Shown here piece after piece: positions 43,453 to 53,020 of a stretch of 64,000 bases of DNA. This stretch comes from JAZKAR01 sp040389065 (GTDB lineage Bacteria > Pseudomonadota > Gammaproteobacteria > Burkholderiales > Casimicrobiaceae). The notes beneath the pieces were generated by a model. It was not told the DNA's origin. It was given only the letters and a program-made list of their open reading frames with translations, and made no database searches. The position numbers and the translations under genes are program-made. The number at the start of each line of letters is the position of its first letter. Positions within the stretch are counted from its first letter, which is position 1. The stretch lies in assembly GCA_040389065.1 (NCBI GenBank), contig JAZKAR010000023.1, positions 1-64,000 of the forward strand, read 5' to 3'.

Positions 43453-45588
43453 ATGAGCAACACTCGCTTAGACTTCCTAGCCGGAGGCGGAGAAATGGGC
43501 ACCCTAATCCGCTCTCACGATTGGGCCTCCTCTACCTTAGGTTCCCCGATCAATTGGCCTCAAAGCTTAAAGACAGTTATTCGTCTATTACTGAATACCA
43601 GTCACCCTATGTTTATTTTTTGGGGAAAAACGCTGACATTTTTTTATAACGATGCTTATTTAAACTGCATAAAGCCTAAACAGCATCCTTTATTATTAGG
43701 CGAGTCAGGAAATAACGTATACGCAGAGACCTGGAACATTATGGGTCCTAAAATTCAGCAGATCATGGAAGCACAAGAGAACCCTAGTGTTGAAAGTAGC
43801 CGCATTTCATTTCCGCAATATAATGATCAATCGGATAGCGTTTGCTGGAGTTATAGCTTTAACCCAATTGATGATAGTGAATCTGACACAGGTGTAGGCG
43901 GTGTACTTATTTTATGTACTGAAACTACGCAGAACATGCTGGCAACAAAACGTTATCGTTTTTTTACTGAACTTGCTGATCAATTAAGAACTCTTAGTAC
44001 GCCTCAAGAAGTAATGGGCAGAGCTGCAACCATATTAGGTGAATATCTCAATGTAAGTTGTGTAGGCTATGCAGAAGTTGAAAACTCTGGTGAATACGTT
44101 ACCGTAGAACGTGATTGGATCTCACCCAGTGGTATAAGTGTAATAGGACGCCATCGTCTTGAAGACTATGGCCCTAGAATTTCTGCTAATCTTCATGCAG
44201 GCAGTACAGTTCAAATTGACGATATAAATAAAAGCTCGTTTATTCCTAATGAAAAAATAAGATTTGCTTACAAACAGATTAATACTGAAAGTTTTATTGA
44301 TGTACCCATTATCAAAAAAAATAAGCTTGTAGGGATATTGTTTGTACTGAATAACAGTTTACGCGCTTGGAAAAATGAAGAAGTTATTATTATAGAGGAA
44401 GTCGCAGAACGTACATGGGATGCCGTTGAACGCGGAAGAGTTGAAACAGCATTACGCTTGGCAGATCGTCGTAAAGATGAATTTCTTGCTATGCTGGCTC
44501 ATGAACTTCGAAATCCCCTAGCTCCAATTGGCGCAGCTGCTGATTTATTAAAATTTGCTGACTTTAATGAAGAGCGTGTGAAGCAAACAAGTGAAATTAT
44601 TTCGCGCCAAGTTAAACATATGACGAGTTTAATTGATGATTTACTTGACGTTTCAAGAGTTACGCGAGGCCTTGCAACCCTAGATAAAGTAGTTGTTGAT
44701 GCAAAACGTATCGTATTAGATGCAGTTGAACAAGTAAGACCTTTAGCTGAAGCTCGTTCGCATGATCTTGAATTACATATTCCAGCAGAACCAGCTTTTA
44801 TTTTAGGAGATCAAAAAAGGCTAGTTCAAGTTATTGCAAACCTACTTAATAACGCGACCAAATACACTCCCACCGGCGGTAACATTGCATTAAAAATTGA
44901 GGTAAATGACGCCTATGTAACTTTTTTAGTAACAGATAATGGCATAGGAATGACACCTGAGCTAGTGACTAGAGCTTTTGAATTGTTTGAACAAGCTGAA
45001 CGAACAGCAGATCGATCTCAAGGTGGTCTAGGAATTGGGCTGGCGCTTGTAAAAAGCCTTATCGAACTACACGAAGGAAGCGTTACTGCTTATAGTAAAG
45101 GTATTAGTTATGGCAGTGAGTTTTCTGTTCGTCTGCCAAGACACATTGTTACAGTGAATGAATTAAATGAATTACAGTCTGGTAATTCATTACCAGCGAC
45201 TGAAGGTCATTTACGTCTATTAGTAGTAGATGATAATGTTAATGCTGCAAAAATGCTTGCAATGTTTCTTGAAACAGCGGGTCATCAAGTGTTTGTAGAA
45301 TATGAATCCCAAAAAGGACTTGAGCGCGCTTTAATAGAGGCTCCTGATGCCTGCTTACTTGATATTGGCTTACCTGAGATGGATGGTAATGAACTGGCTC
45401 GCCGCCTACGTTCACATCCTAAAACAGCACATTCTCTTCTTATTGCTGTTACTGGGTATGGTCAAGAGCAAGACCGAAAAAAGGCAGCGCTAGCAGGCTT
45501 CGATCACTATTTTGTAAAACCTGTAAATACAAAAAATCTTATTGCTTTGCTAAGTGAATTTAAACCTTTTGATTACGCCTTGCTTTAA
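43453..45588 (+). CDS. Hybrid sensor histidine kinase with PAS and GAF domains
   Basis: 711 aa, soluble. The N-terminal PAS-like domain starts LDFLAGGGEMGTLIRSHDWASSTLGSP, a form common in proteobacterial light/redox-type kinases (also in bacteriophytochrome-like proteins). A GAF domain (about residues 175-330), HisKA with MLAHELRNPLAPIG (His 350), HATPase_c with NLLNNATKYTP, DNGIGM and GGLGIGLAL, and a receiver with Asp 637 in CLLDIGLPEMDG follow. No output domain. No strong ribosome binding site (CATCTCGAGGGCTCT). The H-NS gene converges downstream. Confidence 0.92.
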   Translation: MSNTRLDFLAGGGEMGTLIRSHDWASSTLGSPINWPQSLKTVIRLLLNTSHPMFIFWGKTLTFFYNDAYLNCIKPKQHPLLLGESGNNVYAETWNIMGPKIQQIMEAQENPSVESSRISFPQYNDQSDSVCWSYSFNPIDDSESDTGVGGVLILCTETTQNMLATKRYRFFTELADQLRTLSTPQEVMGRAATILGEYLNVSCVGYAEVENSGEYVTVERDWISPSGISVIGRHRLEDYGPRISANLHAGSTVQIDDINKSSFIPNEKIRFAYKQINTESFIDVPIIKKNKLVGILFVLNNSLRAWKNEEVIIIEEVAERTWDAVERGRVETALRLADRRKDEFLAMLAHELRNPLAPIGAAADLLKFADFNEERVKQTSEIISRQVKHMTSLIDDLLDVSRVTRGLATLDKVVVDAKRIVLDAVEQVRPLAEARSHDLELHIPAEPAFILGDQKRLVQVIANLLNNATKYTPTGGNIALKIEVNDAYVTFLVTDNGIGMTPELVTRAFELFEQAERTADRSQGGLGIGLALVKSLIELHEGSVTAYSKGISYGSEFSVRLPRHIVTVNELNELQSGNSLPATEGHLRLLVVDDNVNAAKMLAMFLETAGHQVFVEYESQKGLERALIEAPDACLLDIGLPEMDGNELARRLRSHPKTAHSLLIAVTGYGQEQDRKKAALAGFDHYFVKPVNTKNLIALLSEFKPFDYALL

Positions 45589-45678
45589 ATTCTATCACTT
45601 ACGAACATTAAGGTGCCATTAAATGACTTTAAGTTCTTATGCGAACGATCAGTAGTTAAAAAAATAAATTATTTGTTA

Positions 45679-45708
45679 GAGGCATCAATGAAGTCTTTTA
45701 GATGCCTC
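45679..45708. terminator. Hairpin between converging genes
   Basis: GAGGCATC (45679-45686) pairs perfectly with GATGCCTC (45701-45708), with a 14-base loop; lies between the hybrid kinase and the H-NS gene. Confidence 0.5.
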
Positions 45709-45744
45709 AACATAATTCATAGAGGCGAAAAGTCTTTTTTAATA

Positions 45745-46068
45745 TTAAATTTTCAAATCATCAATATTTTTACCTGCTTTTAGAGCAGTCTCAACCCATT
45801 TAGGCTTTTTTCCACGCCCCGTCCACGTTTCTTCTGAATTTTCTGGGTTACGAAATTTAGCATCTACTGTATTTTTCTCACTGGCAGAAACCTTTTTTTT
45901 ACTTGCCAAAATTTCTTCTGCTGTAAAACCATATCTAGCCTCTACTTCTTTAATGGCTGCACGAGCTTCCTTAAGATTTTGAGATTGACGGGTTTTAAAC
46001 TGATTACTTAGCTCTTTTTGCAGGTTTTGAAGTTCAGAAACCGAAAGATTAGCTAAATCAATACTCAT
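45745..46068 (-). CDS. H-NS family nucleoid protein
   Basis: 107 aa. An N-terminal coiled-coil oligomerisation domain (ANLSVSELQNLQKELSNQFKTRQSQ) is joined by a Lys-rich linker to the C-terminal DNA-binding motif TWTGRGKKPKWVETAL, the betaproteobacterial form of the AT-hook-like loop. Such proteins coat and silence AT-rich, often horizontally acquired, DNA. AAGGATACAAAA precedes the ATG. Its presence next to the very AT-rich 49-59 kb region is suggestive, but does not prove direct control. Confidence 0.9.
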   Translation of the reverse strand: MSIDLANLSVSELQNLQKELSNQFKTRQSQNLKEARAAIKEVEARYGFTAEEILASKKKVSASEKNTVDAKFRNPENSEETWTGRGKKPKWVETALKAGKNIDDLKI

Positions 46069-46507
46069 TTTTGTATCCTTAATAAATGAAGGGCAAGATT
46101 ATTACAAAATAAATTTTTTAACGAATACCATTTATCTTTGTGTAAAAATTAAATTCAAATTTATCTTTATAATACTTTTCACTACCTATGAAAGACAATA
46201 TAAATTTAATTTTCACAGCAGGTATAAATATGTCATTATAAATTATTTATTCATTTAGTTAAATACGTAGTAAAACTATTTTAAAATAGAGTGTCTCATC
46301 TTTGTCACTTACGACACTATATTAGCTCTTCTCAAAAAAATTAATACAGTTACCTAATAATTAGTAAATAAATTTTAAATATTAATTAAATGCACTGCTC
46401 AGTGGAACCTGAAACGATAAACATATATGAAATAGTTTGAGCCGTTTCAGGTCGCAACATCAGTTTAAGCCATTACACTATTAAAAAATAGCGACTAGCT
46501 TTGATAA
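46069..46507. other. Gene-free stretch with a 10-bp inverted repeat
   Basis: About 440 bases. ACCTGAAACG (46407-46416) and CGTTTCAGGT (46443-46452) form a perfect 10-bp stem around a 26-base loop; it could end the disordered-protein gene or regulate it. The H-NS promoter should lie at the left. Confidence 0.4.
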
Positions 46508-47182
46508 TTATTTATTTTTGTTAGAGGTAGAGGAGTCAGTATTTGCATGTAGAGAAGAAGATTGTGCTGAATTTTTATTATCTGCAGATTGTTTTGAACG
46601 CGTTTCACGCCATTCGTTAAACTCGTCAGCAAATTTTTTATATCTTTCTTCCCGCCAAGAGTGGTAATCACTATCTAATTTTCTTACTTGCTCTTCACGC
46701 CATTGATGATAATCAGGATCAAAACGATGAGCATGCTGGTTACTCTCGTTATTCTGTTCACCTCTATTATAATGTTGGCCTGATGATCTATAACTTTCAT
46801 TAAAAGGCGCGTGTCCTTGCTGCGGAAAACTTGTTCGATCAGAAGGATACTGTTGATTAGGATTTTGATTTAAACCATATTGATTATTGTAATGCCCCTC
46901 TTGCTCAAACTGTCTGCCTCCACGTTGCCAAGCATTTGACCATGAGTCTTGAGAATGACGATTAGGGCTATACTCTCTCGTGTCGTAATCCCAATTTTGT
47001 CTTGCATCATCGCCTTGTCCACTGCTGCCTCTTCTATACTCCGAAGTGCCTTGGTTATTACCTCCTTGGCTATACTGATCATACTGGTAATCATCGCCTC
47101 GATAGTGCCCTGATCCACTTGAGCGACGTTGATTATTAGATTGAGAACGCTGCTGTTCGTTATTATTTATATCTTCTCTCAT
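46508..47182 (-). CDS. Low-complexity disordered protein with tandem YxxWREE segments
   Basis: 224 aa, rich in Gln, Asn, Ser, Gly, Arg and Tyr for the first 155 residues, so probably unstructured. The C-terminal part repeats a YxxWRE unit about three times: FDPDYHQWREEQVRKL, DSDYHSWREERYKKF and FADEFNEWRETRSK. This tail occurs in stress-associated proteobacterial proteins, sometimes with BON domains; the role is unknown. AGTAAGGAGATATT precedes the start, a strong ribosome binding site. A protein with this Tyr/Arg/Gln-rich makeup may be prone to phase separation (inference). Confidence 0.75.
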   Translation of the reverse strand: MREDINNNEQQRSQSNNQRRSSGSGHYRGDDYQYDQYSQGGNNQGTSEYRRGSSGQGDDARQNWDYDTREYSPNRHSQDSWSNAWQRGGRQFEQEGHYNNQYGLNQNPNQQYPSDRTSFPQQGHAPFNESYRSSGQHYNRGEQNNESNQHAHRFDPDYHQWREEQVRKLDSDYHSWREERYKKFADEFNEWRETRSKQSADNKNSAQSSSLHANTDSSTSNKNK

Positions 47183-47753
47183 AATATCTCCTTACTTGAA
47201 AGTTAATTAGTTGATGATTACTACACTAACATCTTGATAGGAACTACTTGAATGAATATATGTTATATTAACAATCACTTATTCAACCGCATATTATTTT
47301 CCTTAATAACACTAATTTGACGATTGACATCCATCTAGCAATTCAATATAGCCAAATCAAAATTAAGTCTGCCCAATTTTTTACCTTGTTTTTTGCTATT
47401 TTGCATATTTGACATAAGCTGAAAATATTATACGTTATTAGAATAACTGATTATAAATAGCTAGCGATACTTGCTATTATGACAGGCATGCCAAGTAAAA
47501 TTTTATTTAGCTAATTTTCTTGCAGCATTCATGGCTTGATTTTTACTTAAAAATTTTATGTATTAATTTTACAATAGCTAATTTGACACTTATCGAATAA
47601 AATCAAATACAAATAATAGATGCGAGGTATGTTTAAATACGTTATCAACTCGCTATCTTGCTACAAAAGCATATTTGAAAAAATCAAATAAATTTTATCA
47701 AACTGATGAGAAACACATGAGTAATTAATACTTATTAAGCATCTTAGTTTAAT
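47183..47753. other. Gene-free stretch
   Basis: About 570 bases, AT-rich. I see no supportable gene; promoter of the disordered-protein gene should be at the left end. Confidence 0.3.
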
Positions 47754-48332
47754 TTAACTTGCAGAACTTACAAGTTTGTTGATTAAACCAATTACTTTTA
47801 TGGATTCCTCACGAATAATTCCTAAAATCTCTTTTTGCACCGAAGCATCAAATGTATTATTTAAAAGTAATTCTGAAAAACCTTGTACGCTTGCAATTGG
47901 TGTACGTAGATCATGCGCGGTATGCGCCCAAAATTCTTTATTTAAACGTTTATTTTGACTATACGATTGTGTTATGTCATGAAAATGCATAAAACTGCCA
48001 CCTGTTGGAGGAACAATTTTACAAACAGCGAAGACACGACCTTCAGCATTATCAGCCGTTAAAAAGTGCAGAATAGTAGACCAAGGGCTGTTATCAGTTT
48101 TTTCTTCTAAATGGCAAAGTTCTAGAAGCTTAGCTCTAAAATCTTCTTCATTTAAACCCTCCCATATTTCTTGTTCTGTATTTGTTAATACTATAAAAGC
48201 TGGATTCACTCTAGCTATTTTTTTCTGCTCATTGAAGCTTACAAGTCCATCAGGCGTAAACGAAAAAATCGCCTCTAAAAGATGCATACGTTCGCGAATT
48301 TCAATTTCATTCAAAGAAGAAGATTCAATCAT
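47754..48332 (-). CDS. PAS-HisKA protein lacking the kinase ATPase domain
   Basis: About 192 aa. A PAS-like domain (residues 10-115) is followed by a complete HisKA dimerisation segment with HTAHDLRTPIASVQGFSELLL (phospho-acceptor His 140), then stops at residue 192 in NKLVSSAS just where HATPase_c would begin. No N, G1 or G2 boxes follow in any frame that I can see, so it cannot phosphorylate itself. It follows the HTH-REC regulator by 36 bases on the same strand, so they are an operon. It may be phosphorylated by another kinase, act as a phosphatase or Hpt-like relay on the regulator, or be a truncated gene. ATG 48332 is chosen; the frame opens 7 codons earlier. Confidence 0.8.
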   Translation of the reverse strand: MIESSSLNEIEIRERMHLLEAIFSFTPDGLVSFNEQKKIARVNPAFIVLTNTEQEIWEGLNEEDFRAKLLELCHLEEKTDNSPWSTILHFLTADNAEGRVFAVCKIVPPTGGSFMHFHDITQSYSQNKRLNKEFWAHTAHDLRTPIASVQGFSELLLNNTFDASVQKEILGIIREESIKVIGLINKLVSSAS

Positions 48333-48368
48333 TGAGACTCGCTTTCCCCACATTAAAAAGATTAAGTA

Positions 48369-48977
48369 TCAAGCAGCTAATCCTAAATGCCCAAAAATAT
48401 ATTCTTTTAATTGATCAAAAGGAACTGGCTTTGAAAATATTTTCAATTCTTTTGGTAGACCGCCTTGTGCCTCAATTTCTGCTAAGCTCATTGCAGTTAC
48501 TATAATTAACAATGTACCTGAAAGCTCAGGCATACGCTGCAAACGACGAATCATTTGAAATCCATCCATGCCAGGCATATGCAAATCACTTATCAAAACA
48601 CGTGGAGGCTGGTAACCCACTTTAATAAGTCCTTCAAAACCATCTTTTGCTGTTTCAAGTTTTAAAGGCAGATTCCAAGCCGTAATTCCTAGTTCGTATA
48701 AGCGTCTGTGGCTTGCCTCATCATCAACCACTAAAATACTAGGAACAACAGGAGCCACTACTACTTCAGCAGGAGAAGGCAATTTAGCCTGCTCACGCTG
48801 CTTAACCACTTCCATAATTGATTCTACAGTTATACGGCGGTGCCCCCCTGCTGTTTTCCAGGCGCGTAATGTTCCATTTTCCACCCATAATTGGATAGTT
48901 TTAGGCGAAACCCCAAGAATTTTTACTGCCTCAGCAGGCGAGCGAAAATCTTCAGGGTTATAAAGGGGATCATCCAT
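48369..48977 (-). CDS. Response regulator with N-terminal MerR/excisionase-type HTH and C-terminal receiver
   Basis: About 202 aa. Residues 12-60 form a winged helix-turn-helix of the excisionase/MerR class (SPAEAVKILGVSPKTIQLWVENGTLRAWKTAGGHRRI); after a Pro/Val-rich linker the receiver begins at about 78 with ILVVDDEASHRR and has its phospho-acceptor Asp at 131 in VLISDLHMPGMDGFQ. In most regulators the receiver comes first, so this HTH-REC order is unusual. ATG 48977 has AAGGATATCTGG upstream. The 5' end of the gene is an imperfect duplication (see the leader ORF). The ATPase-less kinase follows 36 bases downstream. Confidence 0.87.
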   Translation of the reverse strand: MDDPLYNPEDFRSPAEAVKILGVSPKTIQLWVENGTLRAWKTAGGHRRITVESIMEVVKQREQAKLPSPAEVVVAPVVPSILVVDDEASHRRLYELGITAWNLPLKLETAKDGFEGLIKVGYQPPRVLISDLHMPGMDGFQMIRRLQRMPELSGTLLIIVTAMSLAEIEAQGGLPKELKIFSKPVPFDQLKEYIFGHLGLAA

Positions 48978-49014
48978 CCAGATATCCTTCAGGGTTAAAA
49001 AAGGGATCATTCAT
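48970..49014 (-). CDS. 14-codon leader peptide created by duplication of the regulator's 5' end
   Basis: ATG 49014 opens MNDPFFNPEGYLDG and stops with TGA (48970-48972), overlapping the start of the HTH-REC gene, whose first codons are MDDPLYNPED. Both starts carry AGGATAT upstream, so a segment of about 35-40 bases including ribosome binding site and first codons is present twice. Translation of this leader would couple to the main start. It may equally be silent. Confidence 0.4.
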   Translation of the reverse strand: MNDPFFNPEGYLDG

Positions 49015-49625
49015 GCAAATATCCTCTATGACAACAAATATTGCACATATCATCCAAAAACAAGAATTTACAGCAGTATAATTTACCATATTTACTGATT
49101 TTTGGAAACCCTTAATGATAAATAGCACTACTTAAAAACCCGCTTTAATGGTTTAGATATTAAAATAACTATTGTTCTAATAGTAGCTTAATTGATATAC
49201 AACACAAGATCGAATCATTAAGTTTTACATTACATGTTAAAAATGTTGTTTTTATGTTATATGCTTATTCGATAATATTTTATTAAACCAAATATAGGAA
49301 ATACTTATAAAGTGGTTTAAAAACTAACTTCTTAATTTAATACTTTTATATGCCTACTAATTTGCTTTAGGTTTAATTGTAGCGCTTATTCTAACAGTAC
49401 ATTTTGCGAATTTTATTGATTTTTTTATTTTTAATACCTTTTATTTCTGTATGACTTTTCTTAAATTTTCTTTAACTATAATTTTTGTTTATTTTTGCAG
49501 TTTGTAAATTTTTACTTTTATGGTATTTTACATAATAAAAAGTATTATAAATTCTTTTTATTTTAATAACTTAATTAATACTCATTTTGTTAATTTTAAA
49601 TTTTCATTTAACTATGGATTATAAA
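49015..49625. other. AT-rich gene-free stretch between divergent genes
   Basis: About 600 bases with long T-runs towards the right. No supported feature. Confidence 0.3.
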
Positions 49626-50420
49626 ATGCTTGAATCACTGCTTGTGGCTATCACACGTGTGGCAACATGGTCAGACAAACAATTATTAACGCATGCAACA
49701 GGTTTTTTCTTTGAACGTGATAAGCATTTATTTCTGATCACTAACAGGCATGTTGTATTAGATGAAGCAAATCAGCATCACCCTGATAGATTAGAGATTG
49801 AACTGCATACCAATCCCGAAAATGTTGCTATTACCACACAATTTTCTCTTCCTCTTTATGGTAGCAAGCAACAACCCCTTTGGAAAGAAGCTTCAGATGC
49901 AGCGGGATTGATCGATGTAGTAGCCATTAAAATCAATCGGGAAAATTTACCTCAAAATTTGTTTATTGCAGCGTTTACACCTGCCCACCTACTCAAAGAC
50001 TTAGATCAAATTGAGATTGGAACATCTGTATTAATTTTAGGTTTTCCATTGGGATTTCATGACACTCTTCATCATCTTCCTATAGCGCGCCAGGCTGTTA
50101 TCGCCTCGGCATTTGGAATGCGCTTTCAAGGTAATGGATATTTTCTAACCGATGCTCGTACCCATAGAGGTTCAAGCGGCACACCCGTTGTAGCGCGTTT
50201 AACAGAAGATGTTTCAAGCCGTGGTCATTTACCCTGGATACTGTTAGGAATTCACTCAGCACGCTTGGATGTACCTCGTGATACTGAGCAAGATGAACGG
50301 TTAAATCTTAATTGTGCTTGGTATGCAGATGTTTTGATGGTGTTAACAGAGCCTGCTCCTGCTAAAAAAATGCCAACTATAAAAAAATCTGCCCCATTGC
50401 CTATAACTAATCATCTGTAA
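49626..50420 (+). CDS. Trypsin-like serine protease/peptidase domain protein
   Basis: About 264 aa from ATG 49626 (ATG 49614 and TTG 49587 are alternatives; none has a strong ribosome binding site). A catalytic triad is visible: His 42 in ITNRHVV, Asp 97 in IDVVAIK and Ser 184 in RGSSGTPVV. No signal peptide is present, so it is probably cytoplasmic, unlike DegP-type proteases. There is a Pro/Lys-rich C-terminal tail. Similar stand-alone trypsin-like proteins accompany effector and defence genes in bacteria, but here the neighbours are a response regulator and the HTH-REC regulator, so no such role is shown. Confidence 0.82.
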   Translation: MLESLLVAITRVATWSDKQLLTHATGFFFERDKHLFLITNRHVVLDEANQHHPDRLEIELHTNPENVAITTQFSLPLYGSKQQPLWKEASDAAGLIDVVAIKINRENLPQNLFIAAFTPAHLLKDLDQIEIGTSVLILGFPLGFHDTLHHLPIARQAVIASAFGMRFQGNGYFLTDARTHRGSSGTPVVARLTEDVSSRGHLPWILLGIHSARLDVPRDTEQDERLNLNCAWYADVLMVLTEPAPAKKMPTIKKSAPLPITNHL

Positions 50421-50428
50421 AAACTTAA

Positions 50429-50893
50429 CTAGTTAGTTATATTTAATAAATTATCTTTTTCTTTTTTTTGAAATAAAGCCTCATATTTTTTGGAATATGA
50501 GGCAAGCTTTTCTTTTAGCTCCATAGGATCAAATGGTTTAGAAATATAATCATCCATCCCTGCCTCAATACAGCGCTCTCGATCGCCAGCTAAAGCATGC
50601 GCTGTCATACCAATAATAGGTAGCCTAGCTAAGCTTTTCGCATCCTCTTGTTCTCTAATGATTTTAGTTGTCTCAAAACCATTCAATTCATGCATTTGAA
50701 CGTCCATCAACACAACAATATAGTTTTCACGAGAGTGCTCTATCATCTCAAGAGCCTCACGACCATTTTTTGCAACATCGCACGTATAACCAAATTGCTC
50801 CAAGAACAGAGTAGCCACTAAAATATTGGGAGCATAGTCTTCTACAAGTAAAATAGAAGGTTTTTTTGAAGCTTGGCTTATTGATTCAGGCAT
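50429..50893 (-). CDS. Stand-alone response regulator receiver protein
   Basis: 154 aa, single receiver domain. Acidic pocket VEDY near residue 18, phospho-acceptor Asp 64 in VLMDVQMHELNG, Thr in MTAHA and Lys in ISKPFDP are all in place. The sequence resembles the C-terminal receivers of hybrid kinases (compare the receiver at the end of the 12708-14651 protein). It may accept phosphate from one of the hybrid kinases or the ATPase-less PAS-HisKA protein. Convergent with the protease gene, only 8 bases apart. Confidence 0.87.
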   Translation of the reverse strand: MPESISQASKKPSILLVEDYAPNILVATLFLEQFGYTCDVAKNGREALEMIEHSRENYIVVLMDVQMHELNGFETTKIIREQEDAKSLARLPIIGMTAHALAGDRERCIEAGMDDYISKPFDPMELKEKLASYSKKYEALFQKKEKDNLLNITN

Positions 50894-51267
50894 ATAAGAA
50901 ATTTCGTTTCCAATTCAATATTTCTAGGTCTTATCAAAGTAAATAAAACAATCGCCTAGAAACCTTAAAGACTATACTATACAACAGATAGAATAGTTGT
51001 TCATCATTTCACACTATTTTGCTTACTTAAGTGTGTTTTATTTACCTTTTCAAAAATTTATAAAGCGCTCAATTATCAAAACATATAAATTAACAATCAT
51101 TTTCTGCTTCCAGTATTTATAAAAAAGACTAAATATAAGAAACTTACAAATTACACTTAAAAATATATAATTTTACGAACATGTATTTACTTAAATTAAA
51201 ATACTTCAAGAAGCTAAAAGCCCTAAGAATAGTTTTCCTAACTATAAAAGATATAGCTAAATTAGCC
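50894..51267. other. AT-rich gene-free stretch
   Basis: About 370 bases, very AT-rich; nothing supportable beyond low-complexity runs. Confidence 0.3.
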
Positions 51268-52203
51268 CTACATTTTAGATTTTTTATTTTCTTTAGCCAA
51301 GAAGCCCAAAGGGTGACATACACTGATAACATGAACCCCTGCTCTTTTTTGCTGTTCACTTATTTCTTCATGTAATGCTTTGAGTTTTGTCCAATGCATT
51401 TTAGGCCTGTAGTGATGCTCTGCATGGTAGCCATTATTCAGCCATAACCAGTTATAAAGCTTATTATATGAACTTACGCCCCACGCCATGGGAATTTCTG
51501 AATTAGCATTAAGATGCTCATAGTAATTTGTAAGAGAATTAAGAGAATAGCCTATAATATAAAATGGCATATAAAATATAAGAGCTTTCCAATTATATAC
51601 AGCACAACAAAGTAAAAATATTATAATACATAACGATTCAAAATCAACAAAATTAGCTTCATCCTTTTTGTTTCGGGAAAGATACTGGTGTATCTCATCT
51701 CTCTGCCTATTACACTTTATTAATCGAAGAATTACACCACTCCATATTTTACTTACATCAGATCTAAAAAAACTATATAAGGCATATTTTAAAGGATTTT
51801 CGGGATTTCCATTTTTACTATATTTATAAAATGAAAGTGGATCTTTTGTGTTGCCAGCAGCATTAACTTTATCATTGTTACCTGAATGATGCTCTCTATG
51901 TGAATATTTAAAATACGCTACAGAAAATCCAACATTAATACTTTGTATAACACTGTATATTCTGTTTAAGATATTTTTCTTAAAATACGGTAAATGTGTG
52001 AAATTATGTACTCCAACATTAATATTCCAAGCTAGTATAACTGAATAAATGCAACCTAATATTAATGAGAAAAAAATAGCTCTTTCATTAAAATAATATA
52101 TAAGAAAAACATGAAATAAAAAAAGAACTATCCCCATTATAGAAGGGATACTATCTAAACAAGAATACTTAAAAATATAAATTGGATGTTCTCTTTTTAT
52201 CAT
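51268..52203 (-). CDS. Fatty-acid desaturase/hydroxylase-like membrane protein
   Basis: 311 aa. The His boxes are HNFTH, YSHREHHSGNN and GYHAEHHYRP with four hydrophobic segments, placing it in the membrane di-iron desaturase/hydroxylase superfamily (the VHNFTHLP and NNGYHAEHH patterns resemble alkane- and lipid-modifying members). The substrate is unknown. It is not a paralogue of the desaturase-like cassette protein at 181-972 beyond the superfamily motifs. Codon use is strongly AT-biased, suggesting acquisition. The divergent flavin oxidase gene lies 800 bases away. Confidence 0.85.
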   Translation of the reverse strand: MIKREHPIYIFKYSCLDSIPSIMGIVLFLFHVFLIYYFNERAIFFSLILGCIYSVILAWNINVGVHNFTHLPYFKKNILNRIYSVIQSINVGFSVAYFKYSHREHHSGNNDKVNAAGNTKDPLSFYKYSKNGNPENPLKYALYSFFRSDVSKIWSGVILRLIKCNRQRDEIHQYLSRNKKDEANFVDFESLCIIIFLLCCAVYNWKALIFYMPFYIIGYSLNSLTNYYEHLNANSEIPMAWGVSSYNKLYNWLWLNNGYHAEHHYRPKMHWTKLKALHEEISEQQKRAGVHVISVCHPLGFLAKENKKSKM

Positions 52204-53020
52204 GAGATACCTCTATTACTTACAATTGACCTAATTATTACAATGAATGTTAATTTTACTCAACTTTTCACTCTTTCATAATATATTTTCAAAATAAAAA
52301 ATTTTATTGTTGAGTTATCATTTATATACAATCACTATTCTTTAAGTATCAAGTTTCTGCTAACTTCATTTTTTCACGTTAGAAATTTTTCCCATGTTCA
52401 TAAAATATTTTTCTTACAATTAAATTTTAACCCATACGTTTATGTTCTACTTTTTTTACAAATCAATATAAATTTTTTACATTTTAAACAGTATCTCTTT
52501 GCTGAAATTTTTGCATTTTAAAAAGTTAGCTAAATTTTTTCACCCAAAGGGTATAGCTAAAAAAAACAGCATTTATCCTTAATATTTTCTGGAATTTATC
52601 TTCATTTTCATGTATTTTATTTTTCCTGAAAGAATTTTTTCTAAACAATCTTATAGCTAACATTTTCAACAGCTTGAAGACTCCCCAGCTAGATAGCCAT
52701 AAAACACTCTATATGTCAATCCCTCCTTTCTGTGTGAATCTCATTTTATTTTATATAAGATAACCCAAAAATTAAACGAAGTATAGCAGTATTAAAACGC
52801 ATTGAGCTTTTATTTTTTACAGTGTATTATGATGGATAAAATATAGACAATCATTTAATTAACAATGTAAAATCAAGAATATAAAATAAAATATTCATAA
52901 CCTTAACATACTAAGCTACAAAATTTAAACAAAATTACGCGCAAAATTATTTAACGGAATTGAATCAAAATTAAATTTTTATTGATTTCGTGCTATTTGC
53001 TATCATGTAGGAGGACTAAA
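52204..53020. other. AT-rich gene-free stretch between divergent genes
   Basis: About 820 bases with T-runs and the recurring phrase TAGCTAA. No ORF. Promoters of both flanking genes are presumably here. Confidence 0.3.

Noticed and set aside
47754..48332. Frameshift hiding a HATPase_c domain downstream
   Set aside because: I looked at the sequence left of 47754 on the minus strand for N, G1 and G2 boxes in the other frames and saw none; the gap to 47182 is non-coding in appearance.
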